Assembly: GCA_029961685.1 (NCBI GenBank)
Contig: JARWKL010000008.1
Location: forward strand, 31,621,619-31,685,618
Length of the DNA: 64,000 nt
Origin: Aristolochia californica
Lineage: Eukaryota; Streptophyta; Magnoliopsida; Piperales; Aristolochiaceae
Direction of reading: 5' to 3'
A model generated the notes under the pieces. That model did not search any database, was not told the DNA's origin, and saw nothing but the letters and a program-made list of their open reading frames with translations. Of the stretch, positions 1 through 10,118 are shown piece by piece; the stretch's first letter is position 1, and every line of letters starts with the position of its first letter. Both the position numbers and the translations under genes were made by a program.

Positions 1-1135
1 GGGCCCCATAAGGTGATTTGCTTGGCCTTATGAACCCAGCGTCCAACAACTCACTGAGTTGTCTTCGCAGTTCATCCAGCTCTTTGGGCGCCATTCGTTA
101 TGGTGCTTGTACTGGCATTTTTGCTTCGGGCTCAAGCTCTATGCAATGGTCCACCCCTCTCCTAGGTTGTAACCTCGCTGGAAGTTGTTCAGGCTTGACA
201 CTCTATATTCATGAAGTACGACTTGTATCTCTTTAGGGGTAGGCATGACCTCCACCTGCTCTATAGCACAAATAGAAGCAATGTAAGTAGAGCGGCCTTG
301 CTTAAGACCTTTCTTAAGCTGGAGGGCTGATAGCATTAAGTCCTTTTTTGTTACATCTTTGTTGTCAAGTTCAGAAATAGTACAAGGACTTTGCTCGTCC
401 ATAATCCCCACTACGCCAACATGCGGCATTACAAATGCCTTACAAACCGTGAAAAACTCCATTCCCAAAATCACATTGAAATCATCCATGACAACAATAG
501 TAAAATTCAGAAATACAACCCACTTGCCTATCTCCACCGGGACGTTCTTGGCAATACCTTGGACTTCACGAGCAGCAGAATTTACAGCTTTCATTTTGCT
601 CCCATCTTTCTCTCCTCGTATATTTAGGTGCCTAGCCTCCTCCGACGAAAGGAAGTTGTGGGTGGCACCAGTGTCCACCACTGCTCTAACAATACGTCCA
701 GCAAGTGTTAGAGAGATAAAAAGATGTTCTCTTAAGGGTCTTACCAGAAGTGGAGCAACCTTCTCCTCCTTTGAACGGACAGCAGCATGGAGAAGTGTTA
801 AGGAGCCCAACCTAGGCTCAATCTTTCCATTGTTCACCTCAGTTTGAGCAGCATTGAGGAACCTCTTTCTAAGACAATCCCTCGCATATGAAACAATGGA
901 CCTTTTTTTGTTTGTCCCCTCATTTCTTCTCTTCCGGCCTAGCCTTGGCGTCCTTTGCCCATGACTTCTTCTCCCCTTTCTCCTTCTTCTTAAAATTCGT
1001 TTTACCATTGTTATTTTCCTTAGGCACTTTGTTAGCCGAATAATTCTTTCTCTCATATTCGGTTAAATTTTCAGCAGTAGATAAAGCTGAAGCTAATGTC
1101 TTTACTTCCCATCTTCTCAATTCTTTGTCAGCCCA
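1..1135 (-). pseudogene. Ty3/gypsy gag-protease-RT fragment, copy 1 (cut by window start)
   Basis: Minus-strand remains of a Ty3/gypsy polyprotein. Reading right to left: a lysine-rich gag tail (about 1120-905), a retropepsin with the active-site motif [13 protein letters not shown] (near 650-690), the linker to RT, and the first RT residues at the window edge. The zinc knuckle is broken: its first half (CFICEG) and last half (ARDC) lie in different frames. A single-base loss near 208-212, compared with the copy at 46380, shifts the frame before RT. The window starts inside RT, so the rest of this copy is unseen. The same chimeric fragment recurs at 18767, 45411 and, on the plus strand, 57899. 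It is dead; the family is secure from the DTG motif and the protease-RT order, the clade is not. Confidence 0.85.
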
Positions 1136-1267
1136 CGGGAAGTAAAGACATTAGCTTCAGCTTTATCTACTGCTGAAAATTTAACCGAATATGAGAGAAA
1201 GAATTATTCGGCTAACAAAGTGTCTAAGGAAAAAAACAATGGTAAAACGAATTTTAAGAAGAAGGAG
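980..1267. repeat. Gag palindrome, copy 1
   Basis: Inverted repeat with arms 980-1110 and 1138-1267 (about 130 bp each, nearly identical) around a 27-bp spacer. Both arms are the same stretch of Ty3/gypsy gag, so the gag fragment folds back on itself. In this copy the spacer continues the minus-strand gag reading frame. Confidence 0.9.
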
Positions 1268-1740
1268 CAAATCAAGGGATTTGAATGGACGATCAAATCA
1301 AGGAGATTATATAAGGGAGGATCTCTGCTCTCATTGGACGGAAGCATGAGAGAAGGGAGGGGTTGAAGCCTATAAATACCAAGGCATTCAACCCTTGTAG
1401 ATTCATTCAGCATAGACGAGAGGGAGAGTTTTTGTAGAGTGCTGGCCTTCCACCTTGGACGGTCACTCCTTGTAATCTTCTCAAGTATTAATACAAGGTT
1501 ACTTTCTCTTCCTATTCCATTTTTTTTCTATCTTTCATTGCTCGTGCTTCATTTGAGAGGAAGGAGTTTGCAACGTTGTTCTAAGGGGTGAGAGGTTGTA
1601 CTACCTTTGACGAATTGAAGGTAGGCCATCACGTGAGTTGGAGTTCCGCTACCCAAGTGAGTTTAGGCTCATCTGACCTCGTGACAAACTGGGTGGGGGG
1701 CCTTGTACCTACCTCGACGGAGTCTCGAAATGGCAGTGGA
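1268..1740 (+). promoter_or_regulatory. LTR/leader-like segment with TATA box, copy 1
   Basis: Directly after the right palindrome arm. A TATA box (TATAAATA, 1371-1378) is followed by a segment conserved in all five blocks, including a pyrimidine-rich stretch near 1500-1530. Position and make-up fit the U3-R-U5 and untranslated leader of a Ty3/gypsy element, but no TG...CA ends or tRNA primer site could be fixed. Equivalent copies start at 20771, 28508, 47453 and 59525. Confidence 0.5.
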
Positions 1741-2180
1741 AGCTGATGCAGGCCCAAAAAGCCAAACAGCTCCTAAAGGCCCGTCTTTGCCGTGAGTGCC
1801 AGATTTACGAAATGAGGCAGAGGACGGAACTTAGAGCTATAGTTTCTGAGCTTGAGCACCGTGGGAGGTTGTTCAGCGAGCCCCAACTCTCTTTTCCATC
1901 AAATCCGTCGAGCAGTTGAAGGCTTTGGCTAATATGTCTCAATTTTCTGGAGGCTACGATCTGTGGTCGGAGGGGGATGAGACTCAGCTTTTTCATAACC
2001 AGGACTGGCTCCCTTCCGCGAGGTTTTTCCCTAAAGGGGTTGTGCACAATGTCAAACCGTATGGTATTATTGACAGTGTTGGGCGCACCAGTTATTCAGA
2101 AATGACGGACGTTGATGAAGATTTACCCAAGAAGAGGAATGGGACTAAAAGATCGATTCTCTTGTTTCGATGCCCATGAA
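1741..2180 (+). pseudogene. Unidentified ORF X, copy 1 (frameshifted)
   Basis: Broken version of the ORF that is open at 47931-48365. The first part (1741-1860) and the second part (from about 1916, containing GGYDLWSEGDETQLFHNQDW) are in different frames because of small losses around 1858-1875. The product is not recognised. See the copy at 47931 for a description. Confidence 0.6.
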
Positions 2181-2657
2181 AAATAAGAGAGAAAAAAAAG
2201 AGAAATGTGGTTTCTCTTGTTTGGATGCACAAGGAAAATGGAAAAGAAAAGAAAAGAGAGCATGCATATTACCAACCACTAGTAATATGCATGCTCAGAT
2301 TTTTAGGGAAGTTTCGTATTTCAGTCCTGCCTCAACATATTTCTGCCATGTTCCATCTTCAGCGCTTTCAATCTCTTCATCGCACAACCGCATTTAGGCA
2401 TTGCTGACCTGGGCGTTGCAGACAAAAGTCATGGAATATATGTCAGCCACAGGTAAGCTCATTTCTCCCATTTGATCTCCTTCATCCTTATTCTATCTAT
2501 GCATTGTAGTACAGAATTTATGCAATACAAATTATTTTGAGATCCTTTATGAGTTATAGAGCTAGTCATATTTCGTTTCTTAATAACTCTGATATGCAAG
2601 ATTATCTCTATTTGTTTTTCATACTTTTAGGATTCTTTGAACTTAATATTAAACATA
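2181..2657 (+). other. Conserved non-coding stretch with stem-loop and splice-donor-like site, copy 1
   Basis: Purine-rich sequence (2170-2260), a strong stem-loop (2258-2296), then an exon-like stretch ending in CCACAG followed by GTAAGCTC (GT at 2453), which looks like a plant 5' splice site followed by T-rich intron-like DNA. The same stretch recurs near 29404, 48366 and 60461. No gene is supported. Confidence 0.4.
2258..2296. repeat. Perfect 15-bp stem-loop
   Basis: GAGCATGCATATTAC (2258-2272) and its exact reverse complement (2282-2296) surround a 9-nt loop. Related stems are at 29481-29519 (one mismatch), about 48442-48480 (one mismatch) and about 60537-60575. Block 2 lost it in a deletion. 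Confidence 0.85.
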
Positions 2658-3233
2658 TATTTTATGGAAAGTTTTAAATGTAGGTTAAAGTTCAAACCCG
2701 ACTCGAGCTTGAGCTCAAATTTGGTTAAAATTCTTGGGCTTGAGCTCGATTCCAATTTTAGTCTCAAAGCTAAGCTTGAGCTCGAACTCAAGTTCAAAGT
2801 ATTCAAATCAAGCAAAGCTCGAACATATACAGGTTCGAGTTTGGCTAGGCTCAAGAGAGTGGGAAATGTATATAAAAGTCACATTTTGTATATAGGTCAT
2901 GTTTTTATATAAGTCACATTGGCATAATATTATGAAGTGTTTATAAACAATTTTATGCAGAGTTTATAGACAATTTTATGCAGAGTTTATGTACAAAGGT
3001 CATGCCCAATTTTAAGTAAAATTTATGCATAATTTTATGCACAGTTTATTTGACTTGTATTTTATGCAAAGTTTTAAATGTAGGTTGGAGCTTGAACCCT
3101 GCTCAAGCTCAATTCCAATTTTAAGCTTAAGGCTGGGCTCGGCTCTAGCTTGAGTTCGAAGTATTTAAATCAAGCCCAGCTTGAACATATGCAGATTCAA
3201 ACTCGGCTCGACTCGACTCGATGCCACCCCTAG
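2658..3233. mobile_element. hAT-like GAGCTCGA-rich repeat, copy 1
   Basis: Two diverged direct copies (about 2658-2850 and 3058-3233) rich in GAGCTCGA/TTGAGCTC words, separated by TTTATGCA-type repeats. The right edge reads ...GATGCCACCCCTAG; this is the reverse complement of CTAGGGGTGGCATC, the typical terminal motif of plant hAT elements. No matching left terminus or 8-bp target duplication was found, so this is at best a truncated, non-autonomous element. Confidence 0.45.
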
Positions 3234-3318
3234 GCACTGCACGTATAGGCTGGGCACATACGGACTAGTGCCTGAACACCAAGGCATGGAGGCATGTCAG
3301 ATTAGTGGCAGCCAACTT

Positions 3319-3830
3319 TTTTTTTTAATGATGATAAACTTATTTCAAGAAAGGGAAGATACATCAAAGGTGACCTCCCCGAACAATAAGAGATTGAAGG
3401 GGGGGGGACCTAGGCACACAAATCAGCAAACTAAATGGCTGATCTAAGTATATGAGACGAAGTACAAGAAATGGTGGATACAATATCCAAAATATCAAGA
3501 AAAATCTGCCAGTGACGCCACGGGGGGAAGGATGAGGTGGAGCACCATCCGATGACGACCTTGGAGTCTCCCTCCATGATAAGGAGACCACTAAAATGAT
3601 CCTTAAAAATACACAAGCCGTGAAGGAGACCAGATAACTCAGCAATGGTCGAGTCAGCCATTCCGAGAGGGCCACAGTAAGAGAGTATGGCAGTGCCGCC
3701 CAGATAAAAAATCACCCCGCCAAAACCATCCAAACCCGGGTTCCCAAAGGCGCTACCATCAAAATTCAGCTTATAATGGTTCCTAAACGGTTTCTAGTCA
3801 CGTGGGCCATGGGGTGTTAGCTGGGGCGGT
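3319..3830 (-). mobile_element. 5'-truncated L1-type LINE 3' end with RNase H, copy 1
   Basis: Minus-strand RNase H domain of a plant L1-type LINE followed by a 3' untranslated end and a poly(A) (seen as poly(T) at 3319-3327). The catalytic acidic positions are visible: D in KLNFDGSAFG, E in IAELSGLLHG and D in IMEGDSKVV. The frame is broken between LNFDGS and the body of the domain. The preceding RT is absent, as in a 5'-truncated insertion. Repeated at 21649, 30540, 49503 and 61591. Confidence 0.8.
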
Positions 3831-4182
3831 TGTACATGAGGAGGCATGCACCAAGAAGCACATGACCATTCGAAGGGGCATGTGGCCAGCAATTCCCCAA
3901 CAATATATAGTGGGGCTGGATGAGTGCCAATCAATCAGACATTGACATAGAGACTCAAAGGAGCGCTCAAATATCTTGTATGTAGACAGATTTGTGTATA
4001 TGAGAAAAGATTTATTGTGTGCCAACTATTTGTATGCAAGGGAGTCTGACTAGTGTGGTTTATCCCAAGGAAGCAACTAGGCCAACACAGGGTTAGATAG
4101 TGGTCTCACCAAAATCGATTTAAAAAAAAATGATACCTATTAAAAAAATATTTTCTGAGTAAATAAGAATCTTAAGAGTGGA
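3831..4182. other. Non-coding block with a templated-insertion scar
   Basis: No gene seen. Relative to the other blocks, about 130 bp (the stretch matching 22326-22440) is missing here and replaced by ACAGGGTTAGATAGT at about 4087-4101. That word also occurs about 130 bp downstream (4219-4233) in the adjoining EPRV fragment. Confidence 0.6.
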
Positions 4183-4345
4183 CACTACTTCAGAATGTGT
4201 ACATACGTGGTCATGGAATACAGGGTTAGATAGTAATCCTTGTTTTAAGTGTGCTTGGTATCCTAGCAAAAGCAAAGAGCTAAATGCAATCAGTGTTCCC
4301 CAGAAGCTTGCATCCCTTGTCTAAAAGCCCTAGGTATAGAACCTG
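4183..4345 (+). pseudogene. EPRV protease-upstream fragment, plus strand, copy 1
   Basis: Short plus-strand piece that matches, with frameshifts, the cysteine-rich stretch seen on the minus strand at about 16790-16950 (shared words include WNTGL, CFKC.WYPSK, ACIPCLK). It is therefore inverted relative to the EPRV material after the microsatellite. Repeated at 22510, 31500 and 50141; missing in block 5, whose repeat ends exactly here. Confidence 0.75.
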
Positions 4346-4353
4346 TAGACCAA

Positions 4354-5415
<1,062 letters not shown>

Positions 5416-5814
5416 GGTTTTTTAGCTAAGGAGGTTCTAGGTTCTATTGTGATACCTTTCAATTTCTGGGATATTAAATCTATTTCTTTATCAATATTTT
5501 GTTGCGATCCTTTACTACTTTTTAGATAGTCTAAATTCTCAGAGGGTTTTTCTGTTTTTATTTTTAAAGTCTTAATTTCGTCGTGTATCTTAGTTAAAGT
5601 GAATTCTTTTTCAGTTACTTTGTTTGAAGAATATTACCTAGACTTATAATAAGATCTATGATAGTATTTAATTGGGGATTATTCCCGTGTAAAATATGTT
5701 CTTCATTGTTGAAATGACACCTAAGGGAATTAGGTCCTATATATTTTATCTCAAATCTTGATGGAAGTCTAAGGTCTAAATGATCTAGCTTTTTGGAGGG
5801 TTCCAGGACTCAGG
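5416..5814 (-). other. EPRV leader between primer site and first ORF
   Basis: The only place where the array-type sequence, the primer site and the virus 5' region are contiguous. One frame between about 5620 and 5440 encodes a charged, lysine/glutamate-rich stretch that looks coiled-coil-like and overlaps the downstream ATG in another frame; it may be a small upstream viral ORF. Blocks 2-4 lost this leader in a shared deletion. Confidence 0.5.
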
Positions 5815-5826
5815 GCTCTGATACCA
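5815..5826 (-). promoter_or_regulatory. Initiator Met-tRNA primer-binding site
   Basis: Minus strand reads TGGTATCAGAGC, an exact 12-nt match to the site used to prime reverse transcription in caulimovirids (and in Ty1/copia). The caulimovirid reading is preferred because the following ORF is virus-like and the preceding ~600-nt layout matches a pararetrovirus leader. Confidence 0.85.
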
Positions 5827-5844
5827 ATTTGGAGGGGGTAGTGA

Positions 5845-6027
5845 TTAATCTAGAGTATTTAAAGCTGAATGATTTGCAGGTCTCCTTACTATTTGTCTTC
5901 TAGGTATAAAGATTTGCCTAGGGGTTTCTACTCTTCTATAAGAATATAAAGACAAAGTAAAACAGATAAAACTAAAAATAACCAAATTACAGAAAAATAT
6001 TACTAAGGCTATAAAGACAAAGATCAT
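5845..6027 (-). CDS. Small single-pass membrane protein ORF, diverged form (60 aa)
   Basis: Begins MIFVFIALVIFFCNLVIF: one long hydrophobic segment (residues about 2-30) then a basic tail containing RQIFIPRRQIVRR. It ends about 20 nt before the primer site. The 925-bp units carry the same ORF at 61 aa (for example 54457-54642 and 55311-55496), differing by a one-codon indel and mostly conservative changes. This version is flanked by a different arrangement from the arrays, so it is an independent lineage. Whether the peptide was ever made is unknown; it could be a leader ORF of the virus. Confidence 0.4.
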   Translation of the reverse strand: MIFVFIALVIFFCNLVIFSFICFTLSLYSYRRVETPRQIFIPRRQIVRRPANHSALNTLD

Positions 6028-6090
6028 GTATCTACGATTCTAACTATAATATTAATAATTAAGAATATATAGGAACCTAAAAGATTCTCT

Positions 6091-6162
6091 ATGCTTGTGC
6101 TTTTCATAACCTTAGGAATTGTTCTTATCGCTATAGTACTTACTGCGTTTATTGTTTCCTAA
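6091..6162 (+). CDS. 23-aa hydrophobic micro-ORF, diverged and inverted form
   Basis: ATG at 6091, stop TAA at 6160. It encodes a 23-residue hydrophobic helix starting MLVLFITLGIVL. Every 925-bp unit carries on its minus strand a micro-ORF of exactly the same length (for example 12878-12949, starting MLILFIILGI). Several differences between the two forms are third-position synonymous changes. This copy is on the plus strand, inverted relative to the 60-aa ORF beside it. Confidence 0.4.
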   Translation: MLVLFITLGIVLIAIVLTAFIVS

Positions 6163-6199
6163 GTTTTATAGATGGTGTGTGTTTAATACATAATACATA

Positions 6200-6665
6200 A
6201 AAGTATATTAGCAATGCTCTAACCCATGTCAAAGGTAAAGAATAAGATCCAGAAAAGCTGGAGCAGTTGGTAAAGAATTGGATCTTTCCTTCATTGAAAT
6301 AGGTGGTATATGGGTTATAAGTACCATCTACTTGTTGGCTAAAAACTTGTTTAGTTGTTTTCTTGAAAAACTGAGGGGGAACAAGTCTTCTATGGATGAT
6401 ACATTTTGTACAGCCAGAGTCTACTAAGGCATCTAATATTAAGGATTGTTTATTAGGGAAAACAATCTTGGCCCTGACAAGTATGCTAGAAAAAGATTTG
6501 TCTGGGTTGCAGAGGTAGAAAGTTTCTGGGTCTTCTATGCCTACTGTAATCCCATCACAGGTGTCTTTTTCGATTGTATCTAATCTATGTTTGAGGAGAG
6601 TAATTCACAGTTTTCAATTTTTCTGGCCATAATTTCTAACTTAGTGTTATGTATCCTATTATGGA
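6200..6665 (-). pseudogene. EPRV protease fragment, extra diverged copy
   Basis: Minus-strand aspartic protease region with the DSGCTKCIIH active-site stretch (around 6395-6425) and the downstream FSQQVDGTYNPYTTYF block, ending at a CT-rich tract just before the first array unit. A frameshift lies near 6600. It is more diverged from the four array-edge copies than those are from each other and is present only in block 1. Confidence 0.7.
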
Positions 6666-9600
6666 TAGGCTGCTCTCTCTCTCTCTCCATCTCACTCTCT
6701 CTCTCCCTCCCTCCCTCTCTCTCGCCCTCCCTCTAGATACCAATTTGGAGGGGTACTACTTTAATCTGCTTTAATCTGGAGTATTTAGAGGTGAATTATT
6801 TGGGGTTCTTCTAATTACTTGTCTTCTAGGTATAACTATTTGCCTAGGAGTCTCTACAAATCTTCTGTATGAATATAAAGATCAGGTAAAACAGACAAAA
6901 CTAAAGATAACTAAATTACAGAAGACTATTGTTAAAGCTAAAAAGATAAAAATCATGTATCTAAGGTTCTATCTATGATTCTGGCTAAAATATTAACGAA
7001 TAAAAATATATAAGAGGCTAAAAGATTATCAACTTGTTCGAGGAGAAATATAAAATATCCAAATAATTCTAATGCTATTATTACAAAGAACAATATGTAC
7101 CTATAAGTTCCTATGATATTGCACAATAATCTCTTTAGGTATTATATAATAATCCCAAGTATAAGTAATATATAGGTAATACTCGCAAAACAAATCTCAA
7201 AAACTGTTTTATTATCTTATTAATTAACCAAATATACATAGAAAGGTAGAGTGGCGTTGTGACAACCGAGAGCAACGCTTGGCTCAACTGAGGCAGAGGC
7301 ATTTGTCAGGGCTTAGCCCTCACCCAGTAGTTTCCAGCCTTATATACCTTTCTATAATAACGTCTTAAAATACAGTAGTAAATATGAACAAAAACGAAAA
7401 TACTCAACACACAATAAAAGCAGTAAGTATTAACGTAACAAGAACGATGACTAGTATTATGAAAAGTATAACCATGAAAGCAATCGTAAGAGAAGGAAAA
7501 GATAGTTGTAAAAACTTCATAAGTGAGTTCCTAAAACGCTTTTGTCTTTTAATTTTCTGTCAGAACACTTAGCGAGGAGGTAGTTCCTAAAACGCTTCTA
7601 TCTTTAATGTTCTGTCAGAACACTTAGCCTCCCTCCCTCCCTCCCTCCTTCCCTCCCTCCCTCTAGATACCAATTCAGAGGGGTACTGCTTTAATCTGCT
7701 TTAATCTGGAGTATTAAGAGCGGAATTATTTGGGGTTCTTCTAATTACTTGTCTTCTAGGTATAATTATTTTCCTAGGAGTCTCTACAAATCTTCTGTAC
7801 GAATATAAAGATTAGGTAAAACAGACAAAACTAAAGATAACTAAATTACATAAGACAATTGTTAAAGCTATAAAGATAAAAATCATGTATCTAAGGTTCT
7901 ATCTATGATTCTGGCTAAAATATTAAGGAATAAGAATATATCAGAGGCTAAAAGATTATCTACTTGTTCTGGGAGAAATATAAAATATATAAATAATTCT
8001 AATGCTACTATTACCAAGAACAATATGTAGCTATAAGTTCCTATGATATTGTACAATAATCTCTTAAGGTATTATATAATAATCCTAAGTATAAGTAATA
8101 TATAGGTAATATTCGCAAAACAAATATCAAAAACTGTTTTATTATGTTATTAATTAACAAAATATACATAAAAAGGTACAACGGCGTTGTGACAACCAAG
8201 AGCAACGCTTGGCTCAACTGAGGCAGAGGCGTATGTCAGGGCTTAGCCCTCACCTAGTTGTTTCCAGCCTTATATTCCTTTCTGCAATAACGTCTTAAAA
8301 TAAAGTAGTAAATATGAAGAAAAACGAAAATACTCAACACACAATAAAAGTAGTAAGTATTAAGGTAACAAGAACAAAGCCTAATATTATGAAAAGTATA
8401 AGCATGAAAGCAATCGTAAGAGAAGGAAAAGATAGTTGTAAGAACTTCCAGAAGGTAGTTCCAAAAACGCTTCTGTCTTTTAATTATCTGTCAGAACACT
8501 TAGCCAAAAGGTGGTTCCTAAAACGCTTCTATCTTTAATGTTCTGTCAGAACACTTAGCCTCCCACCCTCCCTCCCTCCCTCCCTCCCTCTAGATACCAA
8601 TTCGGAGGGGTACTACATTAATCTGCTTTAATCTGGAGTATTTAGAGGTGAATTATTTGGGGTTCTTCTAATTACTTGTCTTCTAGGTATAAATATTTGC
8701 CTAGGAGTCTCTACAAATCTTCTGTATGAATATAAAGATAAGGTAAAACAGACAAAACTAAAGATAACTAAATTACAGAAGACTATTGTTAAAGCTATAA
8801 AGATAGAAATGATGTATCTAAGGTTCTATCTATGATTCAGGCTAAAATATTCAGGAATAAGAATATATTAGAGGCTAAAAGATTATCTAATTGTTCTAGG
8901 AGAAATATAAAATATCCAAATAATTATAATGTTATTATTACAGAGAACAATATGTAGCTATAAGTTCCTATGATATTGCACAATAATCTCTTAAGGTATT
9001 ATATAATAATCCTAAGTATAAGTAATATATAGGTAATATTCGCAAAACAAATCTCAATAACCATTTTATTATCTTATTAATTAACCAAATATATATAAAA
9101 AGGTACAGTGGCATTGTGACAACCGAGAGCAAGGCTTGGCTCAACTGAGGCAGAGGCGTTTGTCAGGGCTTAGGCCTCACCCAGTAGTTTCCAGCCTTAT
9201 ATACCTTTCTATAATAATGTCTTAAAATAAAGTAGTAAATATGAACAAAAACATAAATACTCAACACACAATAAAAGCAGTAAGTATTAAGGTAACAAGA
9301 ATGATGCCTAATATTATGAAAAGTATAAGCATGAAAGCAATCATAAGAGAAAGAAAAGATAGTTGTAAAAACGTCCAGAAGGTAGTTCCTAAAACGCTTC
9401 TATCTTTTAATGTTCTGTCAGAACACTTAGCCAGAAGGTAGTTCCTAAAACGCTTCTGTCTTTAATGTTCTGTCAGAACACTTAGCCTCCCTCCCTCCCT
9501 CCCTCTAGATACCAATTCAGAGGGGTACTACTTTAATTTGTTTTAATTTGGATTATTTAGAGGTGAATTATTTGGGGTTCTTCTAATTACTTGTCTTCTA

Positions 9601-10110
9601 GGTATAAATATTTGCCAACGAGTATCTACAAATCTTCTGTATGAATATAAAGATAAGGTAAAACAGATAAAACTAAAGATAACTAAATTACAGAAGACTA
9701 TTGTTAAAGCTATAATGATAAAAATCATGTATCTAAGGTTCTATCTATGGTTCTGGCTAAAATATTAAGGAATAAAAATATATCAGAGGCTAAAAGATTA
9801 TCTACTTGTTCTGGGAGAAATATAAAATACCCAAATAATTCGAATGCTATTATTACCAAGAACAATATGTACCTATAAGTTCCTATGATATTGCACAATA
9901 ATCTCTTAAGGTATTATATAATAATCCTAAGTATAAGTAATATATAGGTAATATTCGCAAAACAAATCTCAAAAACTGTTTTATTATCTTATTCATTAAC
10001 CAAATATACATAAAAAGGTACAACGGCGTTGTGACAACCGAGAGCAACGCTTGGCTCAACTGAGGCAGAGGCGTTTGTCAGGGCTTAGCCCTCACCCAGT
10101 AGTTTCCAGC

Positions 10111-10118
10111 CTTATATA
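10111..10118 (-). promoter_or_regulatory. TATA box of an array unit (representative)
   Basis: Minus strand TATATAAG, about 600 nt upstream of the unit's primer-site motif at 9508-9513. It is followed by a stem-loop-forming stretch (AGGGC/GCCCT and GCGTTG/CAACGC stems). The same box sits at the same place in most units; some are mutated, such as the unit beginning at 7666. Confidence 0.55.

Noticed and set aside
359..847. Plus-strand 162-aa frame opposite the gypsy protease (also at 46545; 58175 on minus)
   Set aside because: Antisense shadow of the protease frame, which has the DTG motif and recognisable order.
2627..2912. 75- and 91-aa frames in the GAGCTCGA repeat (also 48812, 60902)
   Set aside because: Frames arise from the repeated GAGCTC/TTCAAA words on both strands; no protein features.
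5815..5826. Primer site belonging to a Ty1/copia element
   Set aside because: The same 12-nt site is used by copia, but no copia LTR, integrase or RT is nearby and the downstream ORF is caulimovirid-like.
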